Source: Bartonella sp. F02 (lineage in GTDB: Bacteria; Pseudomonadota; Alphaproteobacteria; Rhizobiales; Rhizobiaceae). From it: DNA of 64,000 nucleotides. The position numbers and the translations under genes are program-made. The stretch lies in the NCBI RefSeq assembly GCF_026929975.1, contig NZ_JANHOK010000004.1, positions 1 through 64,000 on the forward strand, in the 5' to 3' direction. The notes beneath the pieces were generated by a model that was not told the origin of the DNA, did no database searches, and saw only the letters and a list, made by a program, of their open reading frames with translations. Below are positions 29,738 through 41,476 of the stretch, in pieces; the stretch's first letter is position 1, and each line of letters opens with the position of its first letter.

Positions 29738-29837
29738 CATGACTTCATTATTGCTTATACAAAGAAAAATAATAATCACTGTGATCTATATAATGACACG
29801 ATAAATATAATTTTCTTAATTTTATTTATATTGAATA

Positions 29838-31391
29838 TTATTTTTTTTCATATGAAATCAGTATTTTCGATATATTCCTGCGATCCATTTCGATAACTTT
29901 AAAAAACAAACCTTCAGCCTCAAAGCTTTCACCTTCATTCGGTAAATGACCAAAATGCCATAGCATAAACCCTGCAAGTGTAGTATAACGATCTGCCTCA
30001 TCCACCAAATCGCGCTCGAGATAACCACTTAAACGACGAATATCAGCATATCCTTCTACAAGAAGACTTCCATCTTCAAACTTTTCTGCCACAACAGGTT
30101 CTTCATCACCATCAGAGAAATCGCCTGCTATCGCTTCAAGAATATCGGTTGGTGTTGCAATACCTTCAAAAGAGCCGTGCTCATCAACAATAATAGCAAG
30201 CTGGATCGAAGAATGCCGTAACTGCTCCATTAATCGTAAAACACTTGTATTTTCATGAACCACAAGAGGTTCGCGCATAACCTTTTTCCAATTGATCTTT
30301 TTTCCTTCTGCTAAATTTAAAAGAAGATCTTTTGTTAAAGCAACACCAACAAATTCCTCTACTTTTTCATACGCAAGAATTAAACGACTATGCTTAACCC
30401 GTTGCAGTTCCTCACGCATTTCATTTTCATCACCATTGATATCTAACCATTCAATCTCATTTCGCGGCGACATAATAGAACGCACAGGGCGATCAGCTAA
30501 ATCAAGAACACCACGAATCATCTCTTTTTCTTCTGGACGAAAAATCTCTGAAGCTGCTGCTTGTTCTGCAATGACATCTACAGTTTCACCGAGATTTCCA
30601 TCTTTTTTCCCACCTCCTAAAAGTCTTAAAACAGCATCAGCAGTCCGTCCGCGGAGATCATTGGTTGTAATTCTTTTTTCACGATTATGCCGTCCAATTT
30701 GATTAAAGGCTTCAATAAGAACTGAAAAACCTATTGCCGCATATAGATAACCTTTTGGAATGTGGAAACCAAATCCTTCAACGACAAGAGAAAAACCAAT
30801 CATCATTAAAAAACCAAGACAAAGAATTACAATAGTGGGATGGCGGTAAATAAATTGCATAAGGATACCAGATCCCCACATCATCACTCCCATAGCGATA
30901 ATAACAGCTATATACATCACAATAGCCTGATCTTTAGTGATCATACCTGTCGCAGTGATAATACTATCAAGAGAAAAGACTGCATCAAGCACAACAATTT
31001 GAATAATAACTTGCCAAAAAACAGCATAGATACCCTCTGTTTTTTTCTCATTCGTTGTCCCTTCAAGTCTCTCATGTAACTCCAAAGTTCCTTTTGCTAA
31101 CAAAAAAGCACCACCACTTATTAAGATAAGATTGTGCCAGCTAAATACAAAAGATGCGACGGAAAAAATAATCTTATCAAGATTCATGATCCAGCCAATA
31201 ACAGTCAGTAAGAAAAGCCGCATAACCAATGCTAAACTTAAACCTATTAATCGTGCACGATCACGTAAATGTAACGGCAATTTTTCTGCTAAAATTGCAA
31301 TAAAAACAAGATTATCTATTCCCAAAACAATTTCAAGAAAAATCAATGTTACCAAACCAAACCACGCGTAAGGATCAGCAATCCATTCCAT
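29838..31391 (-). CDS. TerC-family membrane protein with CBS and CorC/HlyC domains
   Basis: 517 residues. The N-terminal half is a seven-helix TerC domain (metal ion transport or metalation; [17 protein letters not shown] near residue 16 with the acidic pair typical of TerC, repeated near [15 protein letters not shown]). From about residue 300 come two CBS domains ([14 protein letters not shown] and the [20 protein letters not shown] segment), then a CorC/HlyC C-terminal domain to the end. The same architecture occurs in E. coli YoaE and YegH. It stands alone; substrate not known, manganese is a plausible guess from TerC relatives. Confidence 0.9.
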   Translation of the reverse strand: MEWIADPYAWFGLVTLIFLEIVLGIDNLVFIAILAEKLPLHLRDRARLIGLSLALVMRLFLLTVIGWIMNLDKIIFSVASFVFSWHNLILISGGAFLLAKGTLELHERLEGTTNEKKTEGIYAVFWQVIIQIVVLDAVFSLDSIITATGMITKDQAIVMYIAVIIAMGVMMWGSGILMQFIYRHPTIVILCLGFLMMIGFSLVVEGFGFHIPKGYLYAAIGFSVLIEAFNQIGRHNREKRITTNDLRGRTADAVLRLLGGGKKDGNLGETVDVIAEQAAASEIFRPEEKEMIRGVLDLADRPVRSIMSPRNEIEWLDINGDENEMREELQRVKHSRLILAYEKVEEFVGVALTKDLLLNLAEGKKINWKKVMREPLVVHENTSVLRLMEQLRHSSIQLAIIVDEHGSFEGIATPTDILEAIAGDFSDGDEEPVVAEKFEDGSLLVEGYADIRRLSGYLERDLVDEADRYTTLAGFMLWHFGHLPNEGESFEAEGLFFKVIEMDRRNISKILISYEKK

Positions 31392-31872
31392 TATTATAAC
31401 CCACCTTTACAAAGAATATCTTGAAAAACTCAACTGCACATTGCTGATGAAACAAAAATTCATAAGTTTCTATTCACACAATTGGTCAACAACACTCAGC
31501 ACAAATAGCGCTTTAAAACAAATACCCGAATAATACCGCTTAAACTCGTATGAATATTGATAAAATTTATAAAGGAAAATAGCGATTGACACCGCTTAAA
31601 GCGAAAAGAAGATTCTTCTAAATTGTTCCCGGGCATTACGCTCGATGATCCTCCGACTATAGTTCTGTATAATAATCAAAACATTCATTTATAGATCTCT
31701 TCATAATGGGTCTAATTTTGTATAAGATCAAGAGGCGATAATATTTTAACTTGAAACATTTATTCTATTGAACAATAGAATTCAATGTACTTCATACAAA
31801 AAACAACAAAATAATCTAGACATCTCACTTCAATAACGTTATAGAACCAATCGCTCTTTTTAGACAAAACAC
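31392..31872. other. Intergenic region between the TerC-type gene and tRNA-Lys
   Basis: About 480 bases. It includes a 13-base palindrome AGAAGATTCTTCT (31607-31619) and, next to it, a locally GC-richer patch (31625-31665) unlike the surrounding AT-rich DNA. No gene was recognised. Confidence 0.5.
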
Positions 31873-31948
<76 letters not shown>

Positions 31949-32877
31949 TTAAAATTGGATTGCTAGTATAAATTTTCCAAATCTAAAATGCTATCAAAAT
32001 TATTTTTTATTGGCATGATTAATAAAATTCTTTAGCTTTACAATGATAAACATCTCCCTTGAATATCAAAATCTAACTTTAAAAGTCTTTTTTGATTTCC
32101 ACATGTTCTAACTTATCAAATATTGATTTTTTTTTGAAAAAACGACACATTTCACTACAGTATTTCACCACTGCAAATTTCTCTTCAACATCACTGTATG
32201 TCGTTTTGATATCACTACTGTTCTATAATTTTGCATACCTACTGTATTTTAAAAGTGTATTATAGAAAAACTTTTCAGATTTATTTTTATCATAAATTAA
32301 AATTGCAAACCATATTGTCACATCAATAATTAGTTTTATCCATTCATTTAAAATTTATGGATTATTTATTTGACAGAAATTCATGTATATAGCGATATTA
32401 CTGATCATCAAATCAATATTTAAAACTAATAAACTAGTATCTCTTTGAATTTAATTAGTAAAAAATTCTCTTTATATACACTTTATTATCCGATACATAT
32501 ATAAAGAATAATTTTAAAATTTATATAACATTATCAGCAATATTAAGAATCAAAATAAAGTAGAAAAATTAACACTGTGTCATTTTTGACTTAAAACATG
32601 GTAAAAAAATGCAAAAAATTTTCCATTTTTTAAGTCTATTATGCTGAAATCCGTAGTTTTTCTATAAACCTATGACAATACTGATATTTTTTGTCATATC
32701 ATTTCAAAAAAAACATCTCAATTTTTCTTTTTTACAAGCTATCTTCCATAGTTAATAACGTTTTTTTCCTTTACAACTCATGTGTATAATGTTTCCCTGG
32801 TTAGGTTTTTTTATAAAAAATGTCTTTTTTAGTATAATTTTAATTTGAATATTAATGATAAAGGGAACCCCTAAAAA
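31949..32877. other. Long non-coding region between tRNA-Lys and cycA
   Basis: About 930 very AT-rich bases, the longest gene-free stretch in the window. Between 32150 and 32260 the motif CACTAC(A/T)GT or a close variant recurs about four times (near 32153, 32190, 32212 and 32238). The end holds the cycA ribosome site AAAGGGAACCCC. No gene or RNA was recognised. Confidence 0.6.
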
Positions 32878-34278
32878 ATGGATGAAAAACAAAATTTAGG
32901 TAAAAATCGTAAAAGAAAGTTGCAACGCGGCCTGAATAATCGCCACGTCCAACTCATCGCCATTGGTGGTGCAATTGGAACAGGTCTCTTCATGGGATCA
33001 GGAAAAACAATTAGTGCTGCAGGTCCTTCAATTTTATTAGTTTACGCTATTATTGGTTTTGTTCTCTATTTTGTAATGCGCGCTATGGGAGAACTGCTAC
33101 TTTCCAATATCCAATATCGATCCTTTATTGATTTCTCAACAGATCTTTTAGGACCAAGCGCCGGATTTTTTATCGGCTGGAGTTATTGGTTGTGTTGGAT
33201 TGTAACGGGAGCTGCAGACATTATTGCGATTATTAATTATACACAATTTTGGTGGCCCGCAATTAATCCATGGATACCTGTTTTTGCCTGCATGTTTGTC
33301 TTTTTAACATTTAACCTTGTTGCAGTGAAATTATTTGGAGAACTTGAATTTTGGTTCAGCCTTATCAAAGTTATCACAATTTTGGTGCTAATCTGTGTTG
33401 GATTTTATATGATTTTTACTGGATTCATTTCTCCAAATGGCACCGTTGCTTCTGTAAATAACGTATGGAATGATGGAAATATCTTTCCTCGTGGAGTTAT
33501 GGGATTTTTTGCTGGATTTCAAATTGCCATTTTTTCTTTTGTTGGAATTGAACTTACTGGAACAACCGCAGCTGAAATTCAAGATCCTGGGAAAGTTTTA
33601 CCAAAAGCAATCAACTCTATCCCTTTTCGCATTGTGTTCTTCTATATCTTCTCCCTTTTTGTCATTATGTCAGTTACACCTTGGAATCAAGTCGTTCCAG
33701 ATAAAAGCCCATTTGTACAAATGTTTCGACTTGCTGGTATTCCAATAGCTGCTGGTTTAATCAATTTTGTTGTTCTTACAGCAGCTGCATCTTCTGCTAA
33801 TAGTGGCATTTTCTCTACCAGTCGCATGGTTTATGGTCTTGCAACTAAAAAAGGAGCACCTAAATTTTTAGGAAAGCTTTCCAAGAATAACGTCCCATCT
33901 AACGCATTATTCTTTTCGTGTTCATGCGTTTTATTAAGCTATATAATTCTATTGTCATTTCCAAGCGTTATAGGTGCCTTTACAATCGTTACGACCATTT
34001 CTGCAATTTTATTTATGTTTGTATGGTCAGTGATTATCGTTAGTTATATTATTTATCGCCGTAATCGCCCTGAACAACATGAGACATCTATCTATAAAAT
34101 GCCAGGTGGTGTTTTCATGTGCTGGATTATGTTAGCTTTCTTTGCTTTCATTATATATTTATTAACGCTAGAACCTGATACTTTTATTGCTTTAAAATAC
34201 GCTCCATTATGGTTTATATTCTTAGGAGTAATGTATTTTCTCTCTAAAAAACAAAATATTTCTAGTGATAAAACATAA
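32878..34278 (+). CDS. cycA: D-serine/D-alanine/glycine transporter
   Basis: Proton symporter of the amino acid-polyamine-organocation superfamily, 466 residues with about twelve membrane segments. The N-terminal QLIAIGGAIGTGLFMGSGKT and the following block (MRAMGELLLSN, FFAGFQIAIFSFVGIEL, SANSGIFSTSRM) match E. coli CycA almost residue for residue, so the substrate assignment is stronger than for most APC proteins. In E. coli it also admits D-cycloserine. It is monocistronic, with its own terminator. Confidence 0.9.
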   Translation: MDEKQNLGKNRKRKLQRGLNNRHVQLIAIGGAIGTGLFMGSGKTISAAGPSILLVYAIIGFVLYFVMRAMGELLLSNIQYRSFIDFSTDLLGPSAGFFIGWSYWLCWIVTGAADIIAIINYTQFWWPAINPWIPVFACMFVFLTFNLVAVKLFGELEFWFSLIKVITILVLICVGFYMIFTGFISPNGTVASVNNVWNDGNIFPRGVMGFFAGFQIAIFSFVGIELTGTTAAEIQDPGKVLPKAINSIPFRIVFFYIFSLFVIMSVTPWNQVVPDKSPFVQMFRLAGIPIAAGLINFVVLTAAASSANSGIFSTSRMVYGLATKKGAPKFLGKLSKNNVPSNALFFSCSCVLLSYIILLSFPSVIGAFTIVTTISAILFMFVWSVIIVSYIIYRRNRPEQHETSIYKMPGGVFMCWIMLAFFAFIIYLLTLEPDTFIALKYAPLWFIFLGVMYFLSKKQNISSDKT

Positions 34279-34300
34279 ACTGTTGCATATGAAGAATATG

Positions 34301-34332
34301 AAAAAGGGGTAATTGAAATTACCCCTTTTTTT
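34301..34332 (+). terminator. Terminator after cycA, probably bidirectional
   Basis: AAAAAGGGGTAA, short loop, TTACCCCTTTTTTT: a 12-bp stem with flanking A and T runs. It lies between the convergent cycA and ilvC genes and can serve both. Confidence 0.92.
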
Positions 34333-34360
34333 ATACATAAAATTCTCTGTAATATAAAAT

Positions 34361-36023
<1,663 letters not shown>

Positions 36024-36755
36024 TTATTTCAATAACCGGATAAAACGTTGAACAGTCTCGTACATACCATACTCTAGTGCATCAGCAATCAGGCCATGAC
36101 CAATAGAAACTTCATCCAACCAAGGGATCCGTTTAATCAGTGCAGGAAGATTAACTGTTGTCAAATCATGTCCTGCATTAATTCCTAACTGAAATTTTTG
36201 AGCGCTTGTGGCTGCTAGAACAAGTTTCTGCAGTTCCTGTTCTTGCTTTTTTCTGTCCTTAAATGCAGCAGCATAAGGTCCAGTATAAAATTCTACACGA
36301 TCAGCACCAATTTCTTTAGCAATCTCAAGACCATCTAAAACAGGATTAGCGAATAACGAAACACGAATTTTTTTTTCTTTTAAACGCCAAATGATAGGAG
36401 CTAAAAACTCTGCATTATCAGAAAAATTCCAACCATGATCAGAAGTTGATTGATCAGGATCATCCGGCACAAGAGTAATCTGATCAGCATATTTTTCTGC
36501 AAAATTTAAAAATGTTTCACTGGGATAACCTTCAATATTAAACTCAGCAGAAGGAAAATTATTAATTAAAGAACGTATATCTGGCAAATCAGAAAAACGA
36601 ATGTGTCTTTCATCTGGTCTTGGGTGAACCGTCAAACCTTTTGCACCCGCTTCAAGTGCTATTCGTCCAATATTTTTTACATTTGGCCACGGTAGATTCC
36701 GTCGATTACGTAAAACAGCAACAGCATTAAGATTAACTGAAAGCTTTATAGCCAT
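36024..36755 (-). CDS. pdxJ: Pyridoxine 5'-phosphate synthase
   Basis: Final ring-closing enzyme of the DXP-dependent vitamin B6 pathway: joins 1-deoxyxylulose-5-phosphate and 3-amino-2-oxopropyl phosphate. The ATG giving [19 protein letters not shown] was chosen (243 residues, family length); three in-frame starts lie further upstream. Conserved segments include [13 protein letters not shown] (about residues 39-51), the FNIEGYPS region with the catalytic glutamate, VSLFANP and the C-terminal [11 protein letters not shown]. It starts 78 bases after the RecD-like gene ends on the same strand. Confidence 0.95.
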   Translation of the reverse strand: MAIKLSVNLNAVAVLRNRRNLPWPNVKNIGRIALEAGAKGLTVHPRPDERHIRFSDLPDIRSLINNFPSAEFNIEGYPSETFLNFAEKYADQITLVPDDPDQSTSDHGWNFSDNAEFLAPIIWRLKEKKIRVSLFANPVLDGLEIAKEIGADRVEFYTGPYAAAFKDRKKQEQELQKLVLAATSAQKFQLGINAGHDLTTVNLPALIKRIPWLDEVSIGHGLIADALEYGMYETVQRFIRLLK

Positions 36756-36832
36756 CCCCATTTCCATTTCATAAATATTTAAAAATAAAAAAATATATAA
36801 TCTCAGCGCAAATTCAAACAACAATCATCATT

Positions 36833-37954
36833 TTATCGAACAATCGTTAGACGTTCTGCTGCACGTGTAATTCCCGTATAAAGCCAACGTATATACATAT
36901 CACGAAATGCAAAACCCTCATCAAATAAAACAACATTATCCCATTGAGATCCTTGAGCTTTATGAACTGTTAATGCATACCCATAATCAAAATCATCATA
37001 TCGTTTTTTTAATTGCCATGAAATAGGATTATCAGGATTCTCAAAGACTGCTTTTAAAAGCTTAATTTTAGTGACACCGCGCTCACTTTCCTCTGGTTTA
37101 ACAAGAAGATTGATACCTGGCTTAACAGTTTCCTTCTGTGCAGTTAAAACTTTCCATAAAGAACCATTTAATAAACTTTTTATAGGATCATTTCGCAAAC
37201 ATACAAGCTTATCTCCAGCTTGTGGATAATCTGTTGTAAATCCCTTCAACTCACGCAAACGTCGATTATAAAGATGACGCGTTCGATTAATTCCGACTAA
37301 AATCTGATCTGCATCAAGAACAAACTGTTGATTAATTTCTTTTCGCTTAATAACACGAGCTAATCCATAATCTCCGTAAGCAATATCACGTCCTTCACGC
37401 ACATCCATAGCCAAACGAATAATTGGATTATCCCGTGCTTGTCGATGAATTTCTGATAAAAGAAAATCAGGAGCACTTTCAGAAAAAAAACCACCTCCTG
37501 ATACGGGAGGTAATTGTCCTGGGTCGCCAAGAACAAGAATAGGCGTCCCAAAGCTCATCAAATCACGTCCTAATTGCTCATCTACCATTGAACATTCATC
37601 AATAATGACAAGTTTAGCTTGTGAAACTGAACTTTGTCTATTCAACACAAACGTTGGTGCAATAGATGTTTTTCCCGTTAATTCATCAGAAACTTCTTCC
37701 TCTCCACGAGGACAATAAATCAAAGAATGAATAGTGCGAGCATTACTCGCACCTTTGGAGCGCAAGACTTGTGCTGCTTTCCCTGTAAATGCAGCAAATT
37801 GAACTGAACCATCAACTGTTTCTGCAAAATAACGGGCAAGTGTCGTTTTTCCTGTTCCAGCATAGCCAAAAAGACGAAAAATAGGAGAGTGCCCCTTTTT
37901 TAACCATGTAGCTACAGCCTTTAATGCATTATCCTGTTCTGGAGAAAATTGCAT
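36833..37954 (-). CDS. RecD-like superfamily 1 DNA helicase / AAA ATPase
   Basis: 373 residues. Walker A GYAGTGKTT (about residues 28-36), FTGKAAQVLRSKG (motif Ia), Walker B VIIDECSMVD (about 114-123), GDPGQLPPVSG (motif III) and a C-terminal VHKAQGSQWDNV with YTGITRAAERL (motifs V and VI) define a compact SF1B helicase of the RecD/Pif1 type. It lacks the N-terminal domain of full RecD and no recB or recC is adjacent, so it is probably a free-standing helicase. Role in repair or replication inferred from the fold. Confidence 0.88.
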   Translation of the reverse strand: MQFSPEQDNALKAVATWLKKGHSPIFRLFGYAGTGKTTLARYFAETVDGSVQFAAFTGKAAQVLRSKGASNARTIHSLIYCPRGEEEVSDELTGKTSIAPTFVLNRQSSVSQAKLVIIDECSMVDEQLGRDLMSFGTPILVLGDPGQLPPVSGGGFFSESAPDFLLSEIHRQARDNPIIRLAMDVREGRDIAYGDYGLARVIKRKEINQQFVLDADQILVGINRTRHLYNRRLRELKGFTTDYPQAGDKLVCLRNDPIKSLLNGSLWKVLTAQKETVKPGINLLVKPEESERGVTKIKLLKAVFENPDNPISWQLKKRYDDFDYGYALTVHKAQGSQWDNVVLFDEGFAFRDMYIRWLYTGITRAAERLTIVR

Positions 37955-38280
37955 AATTCACCAAAATAAAAATCGTGCAAAAAAACAAAAATTATTACGA
38001 AAAATACCCTGCATCTCTTCACGCCATTTCTAAAAATTACGGCTCATAAACTATTATTCTCTGTTTAATATATTTCACAAAAACCGATTAAGGAGTAAAA
38101 AATATTCACTGTATGAACAATTTTGATTTTTTTCATAATTTCAAACAAAAAGATCAATTATCCGATTTTAAAAAGAATTTATTGTTTTCCGTAAATTTAT
38201 ATCCTCTCAAATACCTATCAATTTATCACGTAAACATAACTCTTATCAGCTAAATCCTCTTTATTGGAACTCTCAAATTC
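37955..38280. other. Intergenic region between ilvB and the helicase gene
   Basis: 326 AT-rich bases directly downstream of ilvB, where ilvN is found in many bacteria. No IlvN-like frame or remnant was recognised on inspection. Confidence 0.55.
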
Positions 38281-40077
38281 TTATACAAGCAATTGTCCTT
38301 CATCAGAAATAGCATTCGCAATAGCTTCATCGTTAGCTTCATCAGAAAGCAACATATCATTATGTGCACACCCAGATGGGATCATTGGAAAACAATTCAC
38401 TAAATTATCAATACAACAATCAAATAAAACTGGTTTATCACATTCAATCATCTGTTGAATTTTATCATCAAGTTCGTCTGGCCTTGAACAACGAATACCA
38501 ACTGCCCCATATGCTTCTGCTAATTTAACAAAGTCAGGTATCGATTCAGTATAAGAATGAGAAAGACGATTGCCATGGAGTAATTGCTGCCATTGACGTA
38601 CCATCCCCATATAATGATTATTCAAAATAAAAATTTTTACAGGTGTCTTATATTGCATGACAGTTGCAAGCTCTTGAATATTCATCTGAATTGAAGCATC
38701 ACCAGAAATACATATAACTAACGCATTAGGATGAGCGATCTGAACTCCAAGAGCAGAAGGTAAACCATAGCCCATTGTTCCAAGACCACCAGATGTCATC
38801 CAACGTTTTGGTTCATTAAAATGGCAATATTGTGCAGCCCACATCTGATGTTGTCCAACATCCGTTGTAATATAGGTATTCATATTTTTGCTCAATGTAT
38901 GCAAACGTTCAAGCGCATATTGTGGCATAATAGTCTCTTTTTTCTTGATATATGCTAACGAATTACGTGCTCTCCAACGATTAATTTGCATCCACCATTC
39001 ATCACAATTTTTTTTATCAAATGCCAGCTGCATAGCACGTAAACCTTGTACCATATTTTCTAAAATATGAGCCACATCTCCAATAATGGGAACATCTGCT
39101 TTTACGATCTTATTGATAGAAGAAGGATCAATATCAATATGAATAATACGTGCGTGAGGGGCAAATGCATCAAGTCTTCCAGTAACACGATCATCAAACC
39201 GTGTACCAACAGCCAACATAACATCACAATCATGCATGGTCATATTTGCCTCATATGTCCCATGCATTCCAAGCATTCCAAGCCAATTTTTACCAGAGGC
39301 AGGATAAGCACCAAGTCCCATTAATGTTGAAGTAATCGGAAAATTTCCTAATTGAACGAGCTCTCGTAAAAATTGTACCGCTTTAGAACCTGATGAAATG
39401 ACACCGCCACCAGAATAAATAACAGGTTTTTTTGCTTCTGCTAAAAGAGAAACAGCATAATCAATATTTTTCGTATCAACCTTCAATTGTGGTTGAGAAC
39501 TGGAGATCATCGTGGAAGGCGCTCTATAAACACCTGAAATAAATTGAATATCTTTAGGAATATCAATTAAAACTGGCCCTGGACGTCCGGATTGAGCAAT
39601 ATGAAATGCTTCATGAATAACCTGTGCAAGATCATTAACATCTTTAACAAGCCAATTTTGTTTAGTACAAGATTTCGTAAGATTAATAGTATCTGCCTCT
39701 TGGAAAGCATTTGTTCCCATCACACTTGTAGGCACTTGACCAGAAAAACAAACAATAGGGATAGAATCCATAAAAGCATCTTGCAGAGGTGTAACTGCAT
39801 TGGTTGCTCCAGGGCCAGAAGTTACAAGCATCACGCCAACTTTTCCAGTACTCCGAGCATAACCCTCAGCGGCATGACCTGCTGCTTGCTCATGACGAAC
39901 CAAAATATGTTGAAATGAATCTTGTTGATAAATAGCATCAAAAATAGGGAGCACAGCTCCTCCAGGATAACCAAAAATATGTTTAACTTCCTGATCAATA
40001 AGAGCTTGAACAACCATCTCAGCTCCTGACATTACTTGTCCGTCCATCTTTTCTTTTATTTTTGAATGTTTCTCCAT
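38281..40077 (-). CDS. ilvB: Acetolactate synthase, large (catalytic) subunit
   Basis: ThDP- and FAD-dependent enzyme that makes acetolactate or acetohydroxybutyrate, the first common step to branched-chain amino acids. 598 residues. The N-terminal GYPGGAVLPIFDAIY and the catalytic glutamate in RHEQAAGHAAEGYAR are visible, as is the ThDP-binding GDASIQMNIQELATV with its N-terminal GD motif (about residues 450-465). No small regulatory subunit gene follows. A hairpin with T-run and a mini-frame with three Ile codons precede it. Confidence 0.95.
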   Translation of the reverse strand: MEKHSKIKEKMDGQVMSGAEMVVQALIDQEVKHIFGYPGGAVLPIFDAIYQQDSFQHILVRHEQAAGHAAEGYARSTGKVGVMLVTSGPGATNAVTPLQDAFMDSIPIVCFSGQVPTSVMGTNAFQEADTINLTKSCTKQNWLVKDVNDLAQVIHEAFHIAQSGRPGPVLIDIPKDIQFISGVYRAPSTMISSSQPQLKVDTKNIDYAVSLLAEAKKPVIYSGGGVISSGSKAVQFLRELVQLGNFPITSTLMGLGAYPASGKNWLGMLGMHGTYEANMTMHDCDVMLAVGTRFDDRVTGRLDAFAPHARIIHIDIDPSSINKIVKADVPIIGDVAHILENMVQGLRAMQLAFDKKNCDEWWMQINRWRARNSLAYIKKKETIMPQYALERLHTLSKNMNTYITTDVGQHQMWAAQYCHFNEPKRWMTSGGLGTMGYGLPSALGVQIAHPNALVICISGDASIQMNIQELATVMQYKTPVKIFILNNHYMGMVRQWQQLLHGNRLSHSYTESIPDFVKLAEAYGAVGIRCSRPDELDDKIQQMIECDKPVLFDCCIDNLVNCFPMIPSGCAHNDMLLSDEANDEAIANAISDEGQLLV

Positions 40078-40102
40078 TTTTTCTACTCGCCTACTTTATC
40101 GC

Positions 40103-40134
40103 AAAATAAAAAAGGCTTCTAAAAAAGAAGCCTA
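40103..40134 (-). terminator. Strong hairpin and T-run between miaA and ilvB
   Basis: On the minus strand AGGCTTCT, loop TTTT, AGAAGCCT followed by TTTTTATTTT. It lies 26 bases before the ilvB ATG and about 160 bases after the miaA stop. It can end miaA transcripts or, if a promoter lies in the gap (a TTGACG at about 40239 is a candidate), act as an attenuator of ilvB. Confidence 0.88.
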
Positions 40135-40173
40135 CAGCACATGAGTACAAAATCGTATGATTATACTCCCCAC
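40132..40173 (-). promoter_or_regulatory. Mini-frame with Ile-Ile-Ile and Val-Leu before the ilvB hairpin
   Basis: A 13-codon frame GTG GGG AGT ATA ATC ATA ... GTG CTG TAG. Its stop codon touches the base of the ilvB hairpin at 40114-40133, the geometry of a leader peptide. There is no convincing ribosome site, and the same bases can be read as a TATAAT-type -10 box, so this may be chance. Confidence 0.25.
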
Positions 40174-40291
40174 CGCACGACAATATTATAAAAAACTGTT
40201 ATTGCAGAGGAGCGATAATATTATCTCTTTCTTTCGTCAATCAAAAATTATCTTTTGATAACTCTTTACCATAACACTCTCTTCAATTCTT

Positions 40292-41167
40292 TCATGAAGA
40301 GATGTGTTTCCATTCTCCATCAAATTGATTCCGAAACCATGTCATTTGTCTTTTTGCATATCTTCTCGTTTGCATTTTTGCAGATTCAATAGCATCTTCA
40401 AAGCTTTTGTGTTTATCGATATAAGCAAAAAGTTCAGAGAGACCAATCGCTTTCATCGCCGGCAATAAAGGAGAAAGCATAAGATTTTTTATAGTTATAA
40501 CTTCTTCTAAAACTCCTTTTTCAATCATATAATCAAACCGTTTATTAATGCGTTCATAAAGCAATTGACGGGGCGGAATGAGAAGAAATTTTTCTAAATT
40601 ATCTTGCAAAATTACAGGTGTTGTTTTTTGTTTTTGCCACCAACTAAGCATTTTTCCTGTCGTTTCATAAACTTCTAAGGCACGAATAATCCGTTGACCA
40701 TCTTGAGAAGAAATTTTTTCTGCAATAGCACTATCAACTTGCAATAAGCGATGATAAAGGCTCTCAGCTCCATCTTCATCAAGTCGTTTTCGCCATTTTT
40801 GTCGAATACCATCTGGAATATGAGGGATATCAGAAATTCCACCTAAAAGCGCGCGAAAATAAAGCCCTGTACCACCAACAAAAATCAGCGTTTTTGATTT
40901 AAGTTCATTTAAAATCTTACCAACATCACACAACCATTGTCCCACAGAGTAGTGACAAGCAGGGCTCACATAACCATAAAGATAATGGGGAACAATCATG
41001 GTCTCAGCTTTCGTTGGCCGTGCAGTTAAAATATTCAACGTATCATAAATTTGCATTGAATCAGTGTTAATAATGACAGCATTTCTTTCTTGAGCCATTT
41101 TTAATGCAAGTTCAGATTTCCCGCTTGCCGTCGGACCAGCTATCAATATAACTGTTCTTTGCATCAT
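40292..41167 (-). CDS. miaA: tRNA dimethylallyltransferase
   Basis: Adds the dimethylallyl group to A37 of tRNAs reading UNN codons, giving i6A. The start was set at the first ATG of MMQRTVILIAGPTASGKSE, with AAGGGA upstream; ten earlier codons of the frame are excluded. Walker A GPTASGKSELALK lies near residues 10-22, the tRNA-binding GGTGLYFRALLGG near 102-114, and the C-terminal block has QTRRYAKRQMTWFRNQ. About 291 residues. It precedes ilvB on the same strand, separated by the strong hairpin. Confidence 0.95.
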   Translation of the reverse strand: MMQRTVILIAGPTASGKSELALKMAQERNAVIINTDSMQIYDTLNILTARPTKAETMIVPHYLYGYVSPACHYSVGQWLCDVGKILNELKSKTLIFVGGTGLYFRALLGGISDIPHIPDGIRQKWRKRLDEDGAESLYHRLLQVDSAIAEKISSQDGQRIIRALEVYETTGKMLSWWQKQKTTPVILQDNLEKFLLIPPRQLLYERINKRFDYMIEKGVLEEVITIKNLMLSPLLPAMKAIGLSELFAYIDKHKSFEDAIESAKMQTRRYAKRQMTWFRNQFDGEWKHISS

Positions 41168-41476
41168 AAATAAACGTCCCTTATGCTTATCAATCAATCA
41201 GTTATACAATATGCGAACTTGATTTAAAAATTTCAGGAGATTTTTATGGTATCATAAACAAAGTTCTTTAAACTGTGAAAATGAAATGAAAAATATCTAA
41301 TTCTGATATTATTTTATACCATATCAATGATATTCAAAACTATTACAATGTCGTTATAAGTTCTCAAGAGTTTTCCAAACTTCTCTACACTCACAACACC
41401 TGAAAATAAAATTAATCCCATAGCTAACGGTTGCGTGATCAAAAATAAAAAGAGCACAAATAACTAAAAATCTAAA
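41168..41476. other. Intergenic region between degP and miaA
   Basis: 309 AT-rich bases that include the miaA promoter. No gene, RNA or strong hairpin was recognised. Confidence 0.45.

Noticed and set aside
31949-32877. Search for an integrated element at tRNA-Lys
   Set aside because: No integrase gene, no duplicated tRNA 3' end and no phage-like frame were seen.
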